Source of the DNA: a virus
Strand: one strand, 5' to 3'
Virus record (IMG/VR): IMGVR_UViG_3300025736_000251
Location: 1 to 21,124 of that record
DNA: 21,124 nt
The position numbers were made by a program, and so were the translations under genes. Position 1 is the first letter of the stretch. Each line of letters starts with the position of its first letter. The notes beneath the pieces were generated by a model. The model searched no databases. It saw only the letters and a program-made list of their open reading frames with translations, and was not told the DNA's origin. Positions 1 through 8,018 of this stretch are shown one piece after another.

Positions 1-3000
1 TAAGATTTTATGCTAATAAATTAAGATATGGTTTTGCAAAGAATGTATATATTGATTATACATTACCAGACGTTGATAAAAATGTAACAGGCAATGAATG
101 TTACATTAAAGATGCTTGGAATAATACAGATTTAGAATATATATCAGCTTCATTAGGTGTAAAATGTAATATACATTTGAAGTCTGATGAAGCACAAACA
201 TCTTTTGATTTTCCTGTAGCTTTAACTGGTTGTACATTTAAGTTAGAAGATAACACAATTACTGTATTAAATAAAGATTCAGTGACAGTTGGTTATTTAG
301 TAGCACCATTTATGACTGATGCTAATGATAACAAAGGTACAGTTACAATGACTTATGCTGATGACACAATAACATATACAGCAGATACAGAATGGTTAGA
401 TGAAGCAACATATCCTGTAGTTATTGACCCTACCACATATCAAGTTGGTGCTAATGATAATGATGGGTACGCACATGGAAGTAGTTTCGATAAATCCAAT
501 ACTAATATTCAAATAGGCGCAACTTATGAAGCATTAAGTATATTTGCATTATTTACAAATATAGCAGTACCACAAGGGGCAACAATAACAGCAGCAAACA
601 TAACTTATGTTGCATATGCCAATGGTTCTGGGACAACACCAACTACTATATATTTTAATGACGTTGATGATGCAGCAGTGCCGACCAACGCGACAACTTA
701 TAATAGTAAAGTAGTTACTAGTGCTTCTGTATCATGGAGTATGCCAAATTTTACTTCTGGAACTTCATATGATAGTCCTGAAATAAAATCTATTATACAA
801 GAAGTTGTTGATAGAGCAAGTTGGGCAACTGGAAATGATATGTTATTACTTCATAAAGATAATGGAAGTGGAAGTTATAAATATAGACAAGCAAGGGCAT
901 ATGAATATGGAAGTCATACAGATGGTACAAGTTTAACAATAACCCATGAGACTTCAAGTAGTACCGACGAAGATGTAACAGGTAATTCAGAAGTTGATGC
1001 AAGTGTAAAAAGAGTTATCAATAAGAGTATTGTAGCCAACATTGGTGTGAGTTCAACTATTAAAAGAACAGTAAACAAAGCTATTAACTCTACTATTTCT
1101 ACACTTTCCAGCTTAATAAGAAGTGTAAGTAAAAACATAGTTTCAGCCGTAGGGGTAGTGGGGACAGTTTCAAGAGGGTTAGTTTTAAGTAAAACTGTAA
1201 CCTCTATTACAACAGTGAACGGTACAGTATTAACAAATGTTAATAAGAATGTGGTTACTTCAAACGTGAGTGTCGCAGGTACATTATCAACAACTGTTAA
1301 TAAGAGTATTAGTTCCTCTGTAGAGATTACAGGTACCATATTAGCCTCTGTTAATAAGAATATTTCCGTAGAGACATTGGTAACTGGTTTTGTGACCAGA
1401 ACAGTAGTTATACATAAAACTGTTATCGCAAACAGCAATACAATAAGTACATTATTAACGACTGTTAATAAGAACATTTCCTCGGGAACAGAAGCAGTAG
1501 GTTCAGTAGTAAGAACTGTACAATTTAGTAAGGGTGTTACAGCGAATACTAATACCACAGGTTCAGTTATAAGAATTTTAACAGCAAATAAAACTGTCAT
1601 TTCAAATAGTAATGTTACTACTACAATATTAACAGATGTCAATAAAGGTATAACTTCTTTAACAGAAGTAGATGGAACGTTATTGAGAGTTGTTAGTAAA
1701 AACATAATTGCGAACGTGGGTGTTACAGGTTATGTGAACAGTGGTAAGTTTGTAACAGCAAATACTAATGTGACTGGAACGATATTAACAGATGTCAATA
1801 AGAATGCATCTTCTAGTACAGATGTTGCAGGAACACTATTAACAAATGTTAACAAGAATATTTCAGGGGAAGTATCTGTAACTGGTTCTGTAACCAGAGT
1901 TTTAACTGTAGATAAGAGTATCACAGCAGAAGTATTAGTAGTAGGCTCTACAGTGAGAGTTATACAATACAATAAAACTGTTACTGCAAATAATATTGTA
2001 ACAGGAACATTGTTAACAAGTGTGAATAAAAATATAAGTGCTTCTACTGAAATTTCAGGTGCACTTTTAACGAGTGTTAATAATAATATTTCGGGAAGTA
2101 GTGTAGTAAGTAGCACAATAAATTGCATAGTTAGTAAAAGTATCACAGCCAATAGTTTAGTTGTAGCTTCAACATCAAGAGAGACTTTTTACCTGAAAAG
2201 TATTACAGGTAACTCTGATGTTGTATCGAATGTAACTAGAAATCCACAGAAGGATATTCAGTCAAGTATTGTAGTTCAAAGTATGGTGAGCAGATTAATA
2301 ATAAAAGCAATATCAACAAACGTTAATGTTATTGGTTCTGTGGGTAGACAATTGGTACTAAGTGAAGAAGTGATAGGTAGTAATTTAGTTGAGAGTAATG
2401 TAGAAAGAGTAGTATCAAAGACAGTACAAGCGAACGTTATTCTTGGTGAGGATATTTCAAGAGTAGTATCTAAAACGGTACAGGCAAGTGTTAATGTAGC
2501 TTCAAATGTAGAAAGAGACATAGAAGAATACAAGCCAATAACAGCCAATGTTTCAGCAGTTGGTTCAGTAACAAGAGTTTTACACGTAAGAAAGACTGTT
2601 ACTTCAACTACAGATACTACAAGTAATTTATTAACAAATGTTAATAAGAATATTGCTTCATATGTAGATGTTGCAGGAATAGTACAAAGAGTTATAAGCA
2701 AAACTTTTACTGCAAATGTAAATGTTACAGGAGAGATTGATTGTGGATGTTATATAATTGCCTACACAGATGTTGCAGGTACAGTAGAAAGAGCAGTGAA
2801 TAAAAACATAATTGTAAATGCAGATGTTTTAGGTGATGTGAGTAAGACGGTCAACAAAAATATAGTAGCGAATGTTACTTTTGGTTCAGAAGTAGGTAGA
2901 GTAGTCAATAAAGTTATAACAGGTAATGCTAGTGTAAGTTCTTCAATGATAAAAGAAATGACTAAATCATTTACGGCAGGAGTTTTAGTCGATGCAGATT

Positions 3001-3485
3001 TAATGAAGACTACCAGTAAGAGTTTTGTTGCAAATATTACTTGTGATACAGATTTAGTTAAAGCAGTGAACAAAGTAGTTGAAAGTAATGTATTAACAGA
3101 TGCTAATTTAAAAACAGTAATTAACAAAGTAGTAAGTAGTGCAGTGAATGTAGGTACTGATTTAACTAAAGATGTGGGTAAGGAAATTGAATGTCTTACA
3201 TTATCAGGTGATAGTCTTTCCAAGATAGTCTATAAGATTATTACAGCTAATACAGATATGACAGGGAGTAATATAAAGCAGATAAGTAAAGATTTTATAT
3301 CTGAGGTGGAGATAGAAGGATTAATCCAGAAGGTAGTAGATACTTTATTTTATCAGTGTTGTGTATCAAGTGAATATAGACAACTTACTTTAACAGCTAC
3401 ACCAATGAGCATTGTTTTAACAGCTACACCAATGAGCATTGTTTTATCAGCTATTTTTATTCGTGAGAATTGTGAGGTGAGATGA
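1..3485 (+). CDS. Giant repeat-rich fibre/adhesin with DNRLRE-like domain (5' end outside window)
   Basis: The frame is open from base 3 to the TGA at 3483-3485, so the start lies upstream and at least 1160 residues are visible. The first part (to about base 960) resembles DNRLRE/CBM96-type surface proteins: it contains EWLDEATYPVVIDPT near 389-433, the usual lead-in to that beta-sandwich, then a Ser/Thr/Tyr-rich beta domain. From about 970 to 3340 comes a degenerate 18-20 residue repeat, roughly 40 copies, consensus VNKNIxxxxxVxGTxLxx with VSK and HK variants, which suggests a beta-solenoid or stacked beta-hairpin shaft. The C-terminus has an exact 9-residue tandem duplication (TATPMSIVL). 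No transmembrane segment or LPxTG anchor is visible, which favours a virion fibre over a cell-wall protein. It lies 1 base before the next small gene and directly upstream of the terminase genes. Host-receptor binding is inferred; the repeat family is not one I recognise. Confidence 0.75.
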   Translation, partial: RFYANKLRYGFAKNVYIDYTLPDVDKNVTGNECYIKDAWNNTDLEYISASLGVKCNIHLKSDEAQTSFDFPVALTGCTFKLEDNTITVLNKDSVTVGYLVAPFMTDANDNKGTVTMTYADDTITYTADTEWLDEATYPVVIDPTTYQVGANDNDGYAHGSSFDKSNTNIQIGATYEALSIFALFTNIAVPQGATITAANITYVAYANGSGTTPTTIYFNDVDDAAVPTNATTYNSKVVTSASVSWSMPNFTSGTSYDSPEIKSIIQEVVDRASWATGNDMLLLHKDNGSGSYKYRQARAYEYGSHTDGTSLTITHETSSSTDEDVTGNSEVDASVKRVINKSIVANIGVSSTIKRTVNKAINSTISTLSSLIRSVSKNIVSAVGVVGTVSRGLVLSKTVTSITTVNGTVLTNVNKNVVTSNVSVAGTLSTTVNKSISSSVEITGTILASVNKNISVETLVTGFVTRTVVIHKTVIANSNTISTLLTTVNKNISSGTEAVGSVVRTVQFSKGVTANTNTTGSVIRILTANKTVISNSNVTTTILTDVNKGITSLTEVDGTLLRVVSKNIIANVGVTGYVNSGKFVTANTNVTGTILTDVNKNASSSTDVAGTLLTNVNKNISGEVSVTGSVTRVLTVDKSITAEVLVVGSTVRVIQYNKTVTANNIVTGTLLTSVNKNISASTEISGALLTSVNNNISGSSVVSSTINCIVSKSITANSLVVASTSRETFYLKSITGNSDVVSNVTRNPQKDIQSSIVVQSMVSRLIIKAISTNVNVIGSVGRQLVLSEEVIGSNLVESNVERVVSKTVQANVILGEDISRVVSKTVQASVNVASNVERDIEEYKPITANVSAVGSVTRVLHVRKTVTSTTDTTSNLLTNVNKNIASYVDVAGIVQRVISKTFTANVNVTGEIDCGCYIIAYTDVAGTVERAVNKNIIVNADVLGDVSKTVNKNIVANVTFGSEVGRVVNKVITGNASVSSSMIKEMTKSFTAGVLVDADLMKTTSKSFVANITCDTDLVKAVNKVVESNVLTDANLKTVINKVVSSAVNVGTDLTKDVGKEIECLTLSGDSLSKIVYKIITANTDMTGSNIKQISKDFISEVEIEGLIQKVVDTLFYQCCVSSEYRQLTLTATPMSIVLTATPMSIVLSAIFIRENCEVR
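3389..3442 (+). repeat. Perfect 27-base tandem duplication with partial third copy
   Basis: Two identical 27-base units (3389-3415 and 3416-3442) lie in tandem, followed by a degenerate partial third (TTTATCAGCT). They are in frame and give TATPMSIVL twice at the C-terminus of the fibre protein. No mismatch at third codon positions means the duplication is recent or is kept identical by recombination. Confidence 0.9.
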
Positions 3486-3486
3486 C

Positions 3487-3768
3487 ATGGCAATAAATTA
3501 TAATACCGTAAGATTAAAAGCAGAATTTAAAACTTTTGATGATGAATATGCTGACCCAACAGGAATAGCATTGAAGATTTATGACAAACTAAAGGAACAA
3601 ATAGGAGAGACTATAAGTATAAGTACTGTACAAAGGGTAAGTACAGGTATTTATGAGTATGACTATTTATTACCTTTAGATTACACTTCAATAGTTTATG
3701 AGTTTTCAGGAACTCTTAATGGGGAGATAATAACTGGAAGAAGTTCCATAGATTGTACTTGGACGTAA
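3487..3768 (+). CDS. Small beta-rich protein downstream of the fibre gene, unknown function
   Basis: A 93-residue protein starting at the ATG 3487, one base after the fibre stop; the fibre's last codons (GAGGTGAG) supply its ribosome binding site, so the pair is probably translationally coupled. The sequence alternates short hydrophobic and polar stretches (ALKIYDKL, GIYEYDYLLPL, SIVYEFSGTL) and ends in DCTWT, consistent with one Ig-like or baseplate-type beta-sandwich. It has no signal peptide or membrane segment. Position suggests a fibre-associated or adaptor protein, but I recognise no family and the function is open. A 102-base non-coding gap with a long hairpin follows. Confidence 0.7.
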   Translation: MAINYNTVRLKAEFKTFDDEYADPTGIALKIYDKLKEQIGETISISTVQRVSTGIYEYDYLLPLDYTSIVYEFSGTLNGEIITGRSSIDCTWT

Positions 3769-3780
3769 GATTAATACTTA

Positions 3781-3840
3781 ACAATTGTGTATATACAGGA
3801 TGGTTAAAACTATAACTGTTTTTATTATCCTGTATATTGT
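3781..3840 (+). promoter_or_regulatory. Long RNA hairpin upstream of the terminase genes
   Basis: ATATACAGGAT (3791-3801) and ATCCTGTATAT (3827-3837) form a perfect 11 bp stem. Inside it AAAAC (3806-3810) pairs with GTTTT (3818-3822), and wobble pairs bridge most of the gap, giving one nearly continuous stem with a 7-base loop. ACAAT (3781-3785) and ATTGT (3836-3840) could close the base instead. No U-tract follows, so it is not a classical intrinsic terminator; a processing or stability element, or a DNA site, fits better. Confidence 0.6.
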
Positions 3841-3870
3841 AGTACAATAAGATACAAGGAGGTGAATACA

Positions 3871-4320
3871 ATGTTAACAGTGCAAAAAACATTGTTTTGT
3901 GACTACTACTTAGTGTCCCTAAATGCAACAGAAGCGGCTAAGTTAGCAGGGTATGAGTCTAAGAAACCTGAGGGGGTGAGGGTTAAAGCTTGTAAGCTTA
4001 TGCAGGATAAAGAAATAAAGGAGTATATAGGTGATAGACTTAAACATAAGCAGGAAGGTCTTATTGTTAAACAGGATGATATTTTAGAGTACTTATCAGG
4101 GTGTATTTATGGAACAGAGAGTGAGAAACAGTTCATAGTATTAAGGTCTGGTGCAAAAGGAGCATACGAAGATACACTTGTTGAAAGAGAGCTACCTTTA
4201 AAAGCCAGAGATAGAATAAGAGCCGCAGAAGTAATGGCAAAGATTTATAAGTTGATGGATGGGTATAAGGATAAAGAATCCACCATAATAATTAACAATA
4301 CGATACCAAGAGAAGGGTAG
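3871..4320 (+). CDS. terS: Terminase small subunit
   Basis: A 149-residue protein that recognises phage DNA and recruits the packaging motor. I place the start at ATG 3871, which follows a strong AAGGAGGTG at 3856-3864; the in-frame GTG at 3862 is part of that ribosome binding site. The N-terminus TVQKTLFCDYYLVSLNATEA followed by AKLAGYE is the helix-turn-helix signature of the Terminase_2 (PF03592) family: a KQ..F...YL element, NATEAA, then AGY. The next stretch (VRVKACKLMQDKEIKEYI) matches the family's second conserved block. The C-terminal half carries the oligomerisation region. It ends 4 bases before the large subunit. Confidence 0.9.
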   Translation: MLTVQKTLFCDYYLVSLNATEAAKLAGYESKKPEGVRVKACKLMQDKEIKEYIGDRLKHKQEGLIVKQDDILEYLSGCIYGTESEKQFIVLRSGAKGAYEDTLVERELPLKARDRIRAAEVMAKIYKLMDGYKDKESTIIINNTIPREG

Positions 4321-4324
4321 ATAT

Positions 4325-5617
4325 ATGTCAGATGTAGAGGTGGATTTAAAAAACTGTATAGGTTCTGCGTACTATAAAATGTTTTGGGACTTGGAGGATA
4401 AGAAACATATTCACTATCTTTTAAAAGGCGGGCGTGGTTCTTTAAAATCTTCTTTTGTTTTCATTTACGTAATTTACAGTATGACAAGGGATGCACTTGA
4501 GGGTAGGACTACTCATTGTGTTGCTATGCGAAAGATTAAAGATACTATAAAAGACTCTATATTTGAAAACTTCTTATGGGCAATTGATATTCTAGGGTTA
4601 GGTCAGTATTGGGACTCTACTACAAGTCCAATGAAGATATGGTTCAAAGGTTCATCCATACTTTTTAGAGGGTGTGCAAATCAAAGAGACTATGAAAAGA
4701 TTAAGAGTATAAAGTTTAAAAAGGGTTATTGCAAGTATGTTGTGTTTGAAGAGTTGACAGAGTTTAACGGTATGGATGAAGTGTTAAGTATATTGCAATC
4801 TTTATTCAGGGGTACAAATGAAGCCAAAGCTTTTTATATGTACAATCCACCTGCAAGTAGGCTGAATTGGGTAAATAAAGAGTCAACACTTGAGAGGAGA
4901 GATAGGTTTGTTCATCACTCATCTTATTTAGATGCACCTAGAGAATGGTTAGGAGATATATTTATTCAAGAAGCAGAAGCATTGAAGATTATAAATCCAA
5001 GAAAATATAATCATATGTACATGGGTGAAGAGATAGGTGAGGGATTAGAAATTTATCCTTTAAGAACAATAGATAACCCAAATGGTGTACTTGAGATAAG
5101 ACCTATAACCAGTGAAGAGATAGCTAAAATGGATAAGATTGACAGAGGACTTGACTTTGGGTATAGCCATGCGAGTTGTTATGTAGAGTGTTATTATGAT
5201 AAAGCTAATGATTGGGTGTACATTATAGATGAAGTTTATCTGTATGGTGCTTCTAATTATTTACTTGCTAGCAAGATAAAAGAAAAAGCAGCAGGAAGAT
5301 ATATTACAGCAGATAGTGAAGACCCAAGAACAATTAACGAAATGATATTATACAAACTAAATGTAGGCAAAGCTAAAAAGGGCAAAGATAGTAAGGCACA
5401 TGGTATCAAGTGGTTATCAGATAGGGCAAGAATAATTGTGGATAAAAGAAGATGCCCAAACATAGCTAGTGATTTAGAGACCTATGAGTACAAGAAAGAT
5501 AAGTTTGGGAATATAGTATTTGACTTTCCTGACGAACCAGATGGTTCGGCGGCTGTACGCTATAGTTTGGAGAGATATACACTGGATAGTAAGATTAAAT
5601 TCGGGGTGAAGAGGTAA
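4325..5617 (+). CDS. terL: Terminase large subunit (PBSX/Terminase_3 type ATPase-nuclease)
   Basis: A 430-residue DNA packaging motor that translocates DNA into the prohead and cuts concatemers. Walker A is GGRGSLKSS at residues 35-43 (K41, S42). The Walker B and catalytic glutamate region is YVVFEELTEF with E142/E143. The C-terminal RNase H-like nuclease shows DFGYS with D277, and TADSEDP with D330 as the second acidic position; further acidic residues near the C-terminus (DFPDEPDGSAA) complete the domain. Length and motif order fit the PBSX-like Terminase_3 plus Terminase_3C architecture. The start is ATG 4325, preceded by AGAAGGG; the stop overlaps the next small gene's ATG by one base. 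Packaging mode (pac or cos) cannot be told from this sequence. Confidence 0.95.
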   Translation: MSDVEVDLKNCIGSAYYKMFWDLEDKKHIHYLLKGGRGSLKSSFVFIYVIYSMTRDALEGRTTHCVAMRKIKDTIKDSIFENFLWAIDILGLGQYWDSTTSPMKIWFKGSSILFRGCANQRDYEKIKSIKFKKGYCKYVVFEELTEFNGMDEVLSILQSLFRGTNEAKAFYMYNPPASRLNWVNKESTLERRDRFVHHSSYLDAPREWLGDIFIQEAEALKIINPRKYNHMYMGEEIGEGLEIYPLRTIDNPNGVLEIRPITSEEIAKMDKIDRGLDFGYSHASCYVECYYDKANDWVYIIDEVYLYGASNYLLASKIKEKAAGRYITADSEDPRTINEMILYKLNVGKAKKGKDSKAHGIKWLSDRARIIVDKRRCPNIASDLETYEYKKDKFGNIVFDFPDEPDGSAAVRYSLERYTLDSKIKFGVKR

Positions 5618-5781
5618 TGACAGTTAATGATTTATTTAAAAGATTAAAGGATGAACCACTTAACAAGATGATAACATTTAAAGAAGATTTGCATAAGAAG
5701 GGCTGGTCAAATATAAATATGCATATTGAAAATGATAATATTTATATCTATCCTGATAAGGAACACATATTTAACAGGTAG
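5617..5781 (+). CDS. Small 54-residue protein between terminase and portal, unknown
   Basis: ATG 5617 overlaps the terminase stop (TAATG), and GAAGAGG lies just upstream, so it is coupled to the terminase. The 54 residues read as an N-terminal amphipathic helical half (DLFKRLKDEPLNKMITFKED) and a beta-like half (NINMHIENDNIYIYPDKEH). There is no Cys or metal site, signal or membrane segment. Tight packing, a good ribosome binding site and normal codon use support a real gene. I recognise no family; candidate roles are a packaging accessory or portal assembly factor, which is inference from position only. Confidence 0.6.
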   Translation: MTVNDLFKRLKDEPLNKMITFKEDLHKKGWSNINMHIENDNIYIYPDKEHIFNR

Positions 5782-5810
5782 AATAAAAATGGGGAAGGAG
5801 ATTGAGATAA

Positions 5811-7250
5811 ATGAGTGAACTATTAAAAGTATTAGAAGCAGACATTCATAAGAAGCAAGGTAAATATGTTGCACGTTCTTATTTTAATTACCAGCCAGAG
5901 AAGGGTGAGTCAGAAATTAATACTTACTCTAATGGAAAGATTAACACAGTTAAAACAAATGACTCCTGCTACCTCTACACTAATTACTTTAAGATGTTAG
6001 TTCAGCAGAAAATCAACTACCTTTTGGCTAAACAGCCAGAACTTAAAATTGAAACTGAAAAGGTAACAGGTGCAGTGATTGTTGATATGCTGGAAGATGT
6101 ATTATTGACTGCTAGTTTAGATACTACTGCATGGCTTCACCTGTATGTAGAGAATGGTGTTCTTGATTGGATTTTAGTTAACGATAGGGAAATAATTCCT
6201 GTGTATGACAAGTACAAGAAGAATATTGTTGCGGTAATAAGGTACTTTTTAGAGGATAAAGAAACATATAGAGTTGAGACATGGGCATTAACAGGTGTTA
6301 AGGTAGAGTATATTGTTAAGGATAAGTTAAAGGGTGGAGAAGTGTTATCACACTATCAAGAAGAGACTTTTTATAATGGGGAGAGTGTAAACGTAGAGGG
6401 AAAGAACTTACCTTTCATACCCTTTATACCTATGTTTAATAACAAACAGAAGAAGTCAGACCTTGACGGTATTCAGGAATTAATTGATATGTACACATCT
6501 ATAAACTCAGGCTTCGTTGATAACATTAATCTTTTCCAAGAAGCAATTGTTAAACTGAAAGGTTTTTCGGGGGATACAGAAGAACTTGAAACAATCAGAA
6601 AGAATATGCAGAAGTATAAGATGGTAGGACTTCCTTCGGGTGGTTCAGATGGTGCAGACATGGAATATATGTCTATTGAAATTCCTGTGGAAGCTAGAAG
6701 AACTATGCTTGATTTGTTAAAGGAAAACATATTTAAAATAGGTCAGGGATTAGACCCAGATAGAATGGCAGGTGAGTCTAATATAACGAACGTTGTCATT
6801 AAAAGTAGGTACTCTTCTTTAGACATGAAAGTTAATGGTACTGAGAAGCAGTTAAGATTATTCTATGAAAAGTTTGTTGATTGTTTAAATGCTTTTTATA
6901 GAAGTAATGAGGAGAAGGATATTACTTTTAACAGGTCAATGATTTTCAATGAAGTAGAAGCAATAGATAACTGTATAAAATCTACAGGTTTACTTTCAGT
7001 TGAAACAGTACTTGAAAACCATCCTTTCGTCAAAAATGTTAAGGAAGAGTTGAAACGAATAGCGGCTGAGAAAAAGGTAAGGGACAAGGAAGTAAAAAAT
7101 AAAGAATTAACAGATGTTAAAGCAGAAGAAAAGAAACTATTAACAACTGTTAATAATGAGACACCAGAGGAGAAAGTTAAGAGGGAAGAGGAAAGATTGA
7201 AAGCCGAAGAAGAAGAAAGAGTAAAAGCAGAGCAATTAAAAAAGAGGTAG
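5811..7250 (+). CDS. Portal protein (SPP1 gp6-like)
   Basis: A 479-residue portal that forms the dodecameric DNA channel at one capsid vertex and docks the terminase. The start is ATG 5811 with GGGGAAGGAG at 5791-5800. Family features of Phage_prot_Gp6 (PF05133) include an N-terminal helix followed by a Tyr/Asn-rich loop (YVARSYFNYQPEKGE), the NYFKMLVQQKINYLLAKQP segment, ENGVLDWILVNDREIIPVYD, the PFIPMFNNKQKKSDLDGIQE block and a long helix with NSGFVDNINLFQEA. The last 80 residues or so are a very Lys/Glu-rich helical tail (KREEERLKAEEEERVKAEQL), likely at the crown. No MuF/gp7-like head morphogenesis gene follows, which is usual in SPP1-type clusters. Confidence 0.93.
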   Translation: MSELLKVLEADIHKKQGKYVARSYFNYQPEKGESEINTYSNGKINTVKTNDSCYLYTNYFKMLVQQKINYLLAKQPELKIETEKVTGAVIVDMLEDVLLTASLDTTAWLHLYVENGVLDWILVNDREIIPVYDKYKKNIVAVIRYFLEDKETYRVETWALTGVKVEYIVKDKLKGGEVLSHYQEETFYNGESVNVEGKNLPFIPFIPMFNNKQKKSDLDGIQELIDMYTSINSGFVDNINLFQEAIVKLKGFSGDTEELETIRKNMQKYKMVGLPSGGSDGADMEYMSIEIPVEARRTMLDLLKENIFKIGQGLDPDRMAGESNITNVVIKSRYSSLDMKVNGTEKQLRLFYEKFVDCLNAFYRSNEEKDITFNRSMIFNEVEAIDNCIKSTGLLSVETVLENHPFVKNVKEELKRIAAEKKVRDKEVKNKELTDVKAEEKKLLTTVNNETPEEKVKREEERLKAEEEERVKAEQLKKR

Positions 7251-7261
7251 GAGTGAAACAA

Positions 7262-7291
7262 TATACAAAAACAAGTAGTATATGGTATAAT
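7262..7291 (+). promoter_or_regulatory. Putative sigma-A promoter with extended -10 before the scaffold/capsid genes
   Basis: TGGTATAAT at 7283-7291 is a perfect TATAAT with the extended -10 TGN. TATACA at 7262-7267 matches 4 of 6 bases of TTGACA with an 18-base spacer. Transcription would begin near 7298, directly before the hairpin at 7299-7327, in a 164-base gene-free gap. The AT-rich background makes chance matches possible, but position and completeness support a promoter boosting capsid expression. Confidence 0.5.
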
Positions 7292-7298
7292 ATTTTCA

Positions 7299-7349
7299 TA
7301 TAGTACTTTCGTTAAAAATTTACTATACTCCTCATGGGACGAAACCATG
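7299..7349 (+). promoter_or_regulatory. Leader hairpins between promoter and scaffold gene
   Basis: TATAGTA (7299-7305) pairs with TACTATA (7321-7327) across a 15-base loop, and CATGG (7333-7337) pairs with CCATG (7345-7349) across 7 bases. The first hairpin would sit at the 5' end of a transcript from the promoter just upstream, where hairpins often protect mRNA. An alternative pairing of 7280-7285 (GTATATG region) with CATATA (7297-7302) competes with it. Confidence 0.4.
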
Positions 7350-7414
7350 TAAAAAAATGTGTTAATCAATTCAGCAGGACACAACCTGTCAAAAATGGAA
7401 AGGTGGAATTTACA

Positions 7415-7981
7415 TTGTCAGAGAAATTTAAATTAAAAGTTGGCGAAGAGTTATATAAAAGCATTTTAGCATTAGGTCTAAAGCCAGAGGAATTCGATTT
7501 AGTTAATGATGGTGCGTATATACCAAGAGCCAGACTTAATGAAGTTAGCGGTAAGTTGAAAGCAACTGAGGATAAAGTTTTAGCTCATGAAAAACAGTTG
7601 GAAGAAACTAAGGTTATGTTAAAAGGTAGTGAGGAATTCAAAACTAAATATGATGATTTGATTACCAAACACCAAGTTGACATTGCTGCTAAAGACAAGG
7701 AAATTGTAAATACATCTAAGAAGTTTTTAGTTGAACAGTATTTGAGAGAGTCAGGAGCAAAGCATACTAGTCTGTTAATGAAAGAAGTTGATTTAGACTC
7801 TTTATCAATAGACAATGATAAGTTGTTAGGACTTGATAAAATGGCTGAGAAACTAAAGACAGATTACAGTGATTTGTTTGTAGTAACAAAAACCAATAAC
7901 AGTACTAAACAATCTGATAAATCGGATAAGAACAATAACGAAGATGAAGAAGATTGGACAGCATTGTTGAAAGATATGTAG
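7415..7981 (+). CDS. Capsid scaffold protein (Phage_GP20-like)
   Basis: A 188-residue protein that probably guides capsid assembly. I chose TTG 7415: it follows AAAGGTGG (7399-7406) with 8-base spacing, whereas the upstream in-frame ATG 7334 has no ribosome binding site and lies within a hairpin stem. The protein begins LSEKFKLKVGEELYKSILAL, then GAYIPRARLNEVSGKL, the hallmark of GP20-type scaffolds (PF06810: DGxYIPKxRFNEVNxK), then a long Lys/Glu-rich coiled coil (about residues 55-115), and an acidic C-terminus (NNNEDEEDWTALLKDM), which in this family contacts the coat. It is directly upstream of the major capsid gene as expected. No protease gene is seen, so removal by exit rather than cleavage is likely. 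Confidence 0.85.
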   Translation: MSEKFKLKVGEELYKSILALGLKPEEFDLVNDGAYIPRARLNEVSGKLKATEDKVLAHEKQLEETKVMLKGSEEFKTKYDDLITKHQVDIAAKDKEIVNTSKKFLVEQYLRESGAKHTSLLMKEVDLDSLSIDNDKLLGLDKMAEKLKTDYSDLFVVTKTNNSTKQSDKSDKNNNEDEEDWTALLKDM

Positions 7982-7985
7982 TGAA

Positions 7986-8018
7986 TAAAAATTTGAAGGG
8001 AAGTGTGTTATTATAGCA
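7986..8018 (+). promoter_or_regulatory. Capsid gene leader, copy 1 of a duplicated ribosome-binding leader
   Basis: TAAAAATTTGAA followed by GGGAAGTG, TGTTATT and ATAGCA. It matches the leader at 9290-9321 except for one substitution in the Shine-Dalgarno, one indel in the spacer and the last base of ATA/ATC. It decides the capsid start: GTG triplets here (8003 and 8005) are out of frame. Confidence 0.8.

Noticed and set aside
793-3223. Long open frames on the minus strand within the fibre gene
   Set aside because: They mirror the repeat and codon bias of the forward gene, lack ribosome binding sites and give low-complexity Leu/Thr/Val proteins.
3716-3928. Minus-strand 70-residue frame across the terS leader
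   Set aside because: It overlaps two forward genes and the long hairpin and has no start signal.
7334-7414. Scaffold start at ATG 7334
   Set aside because: The ATG lies in a hairpin stem without a ribosome binding site and the added residues do not resemble the family; TTG 7415 has AAAGGTGG at good distance.
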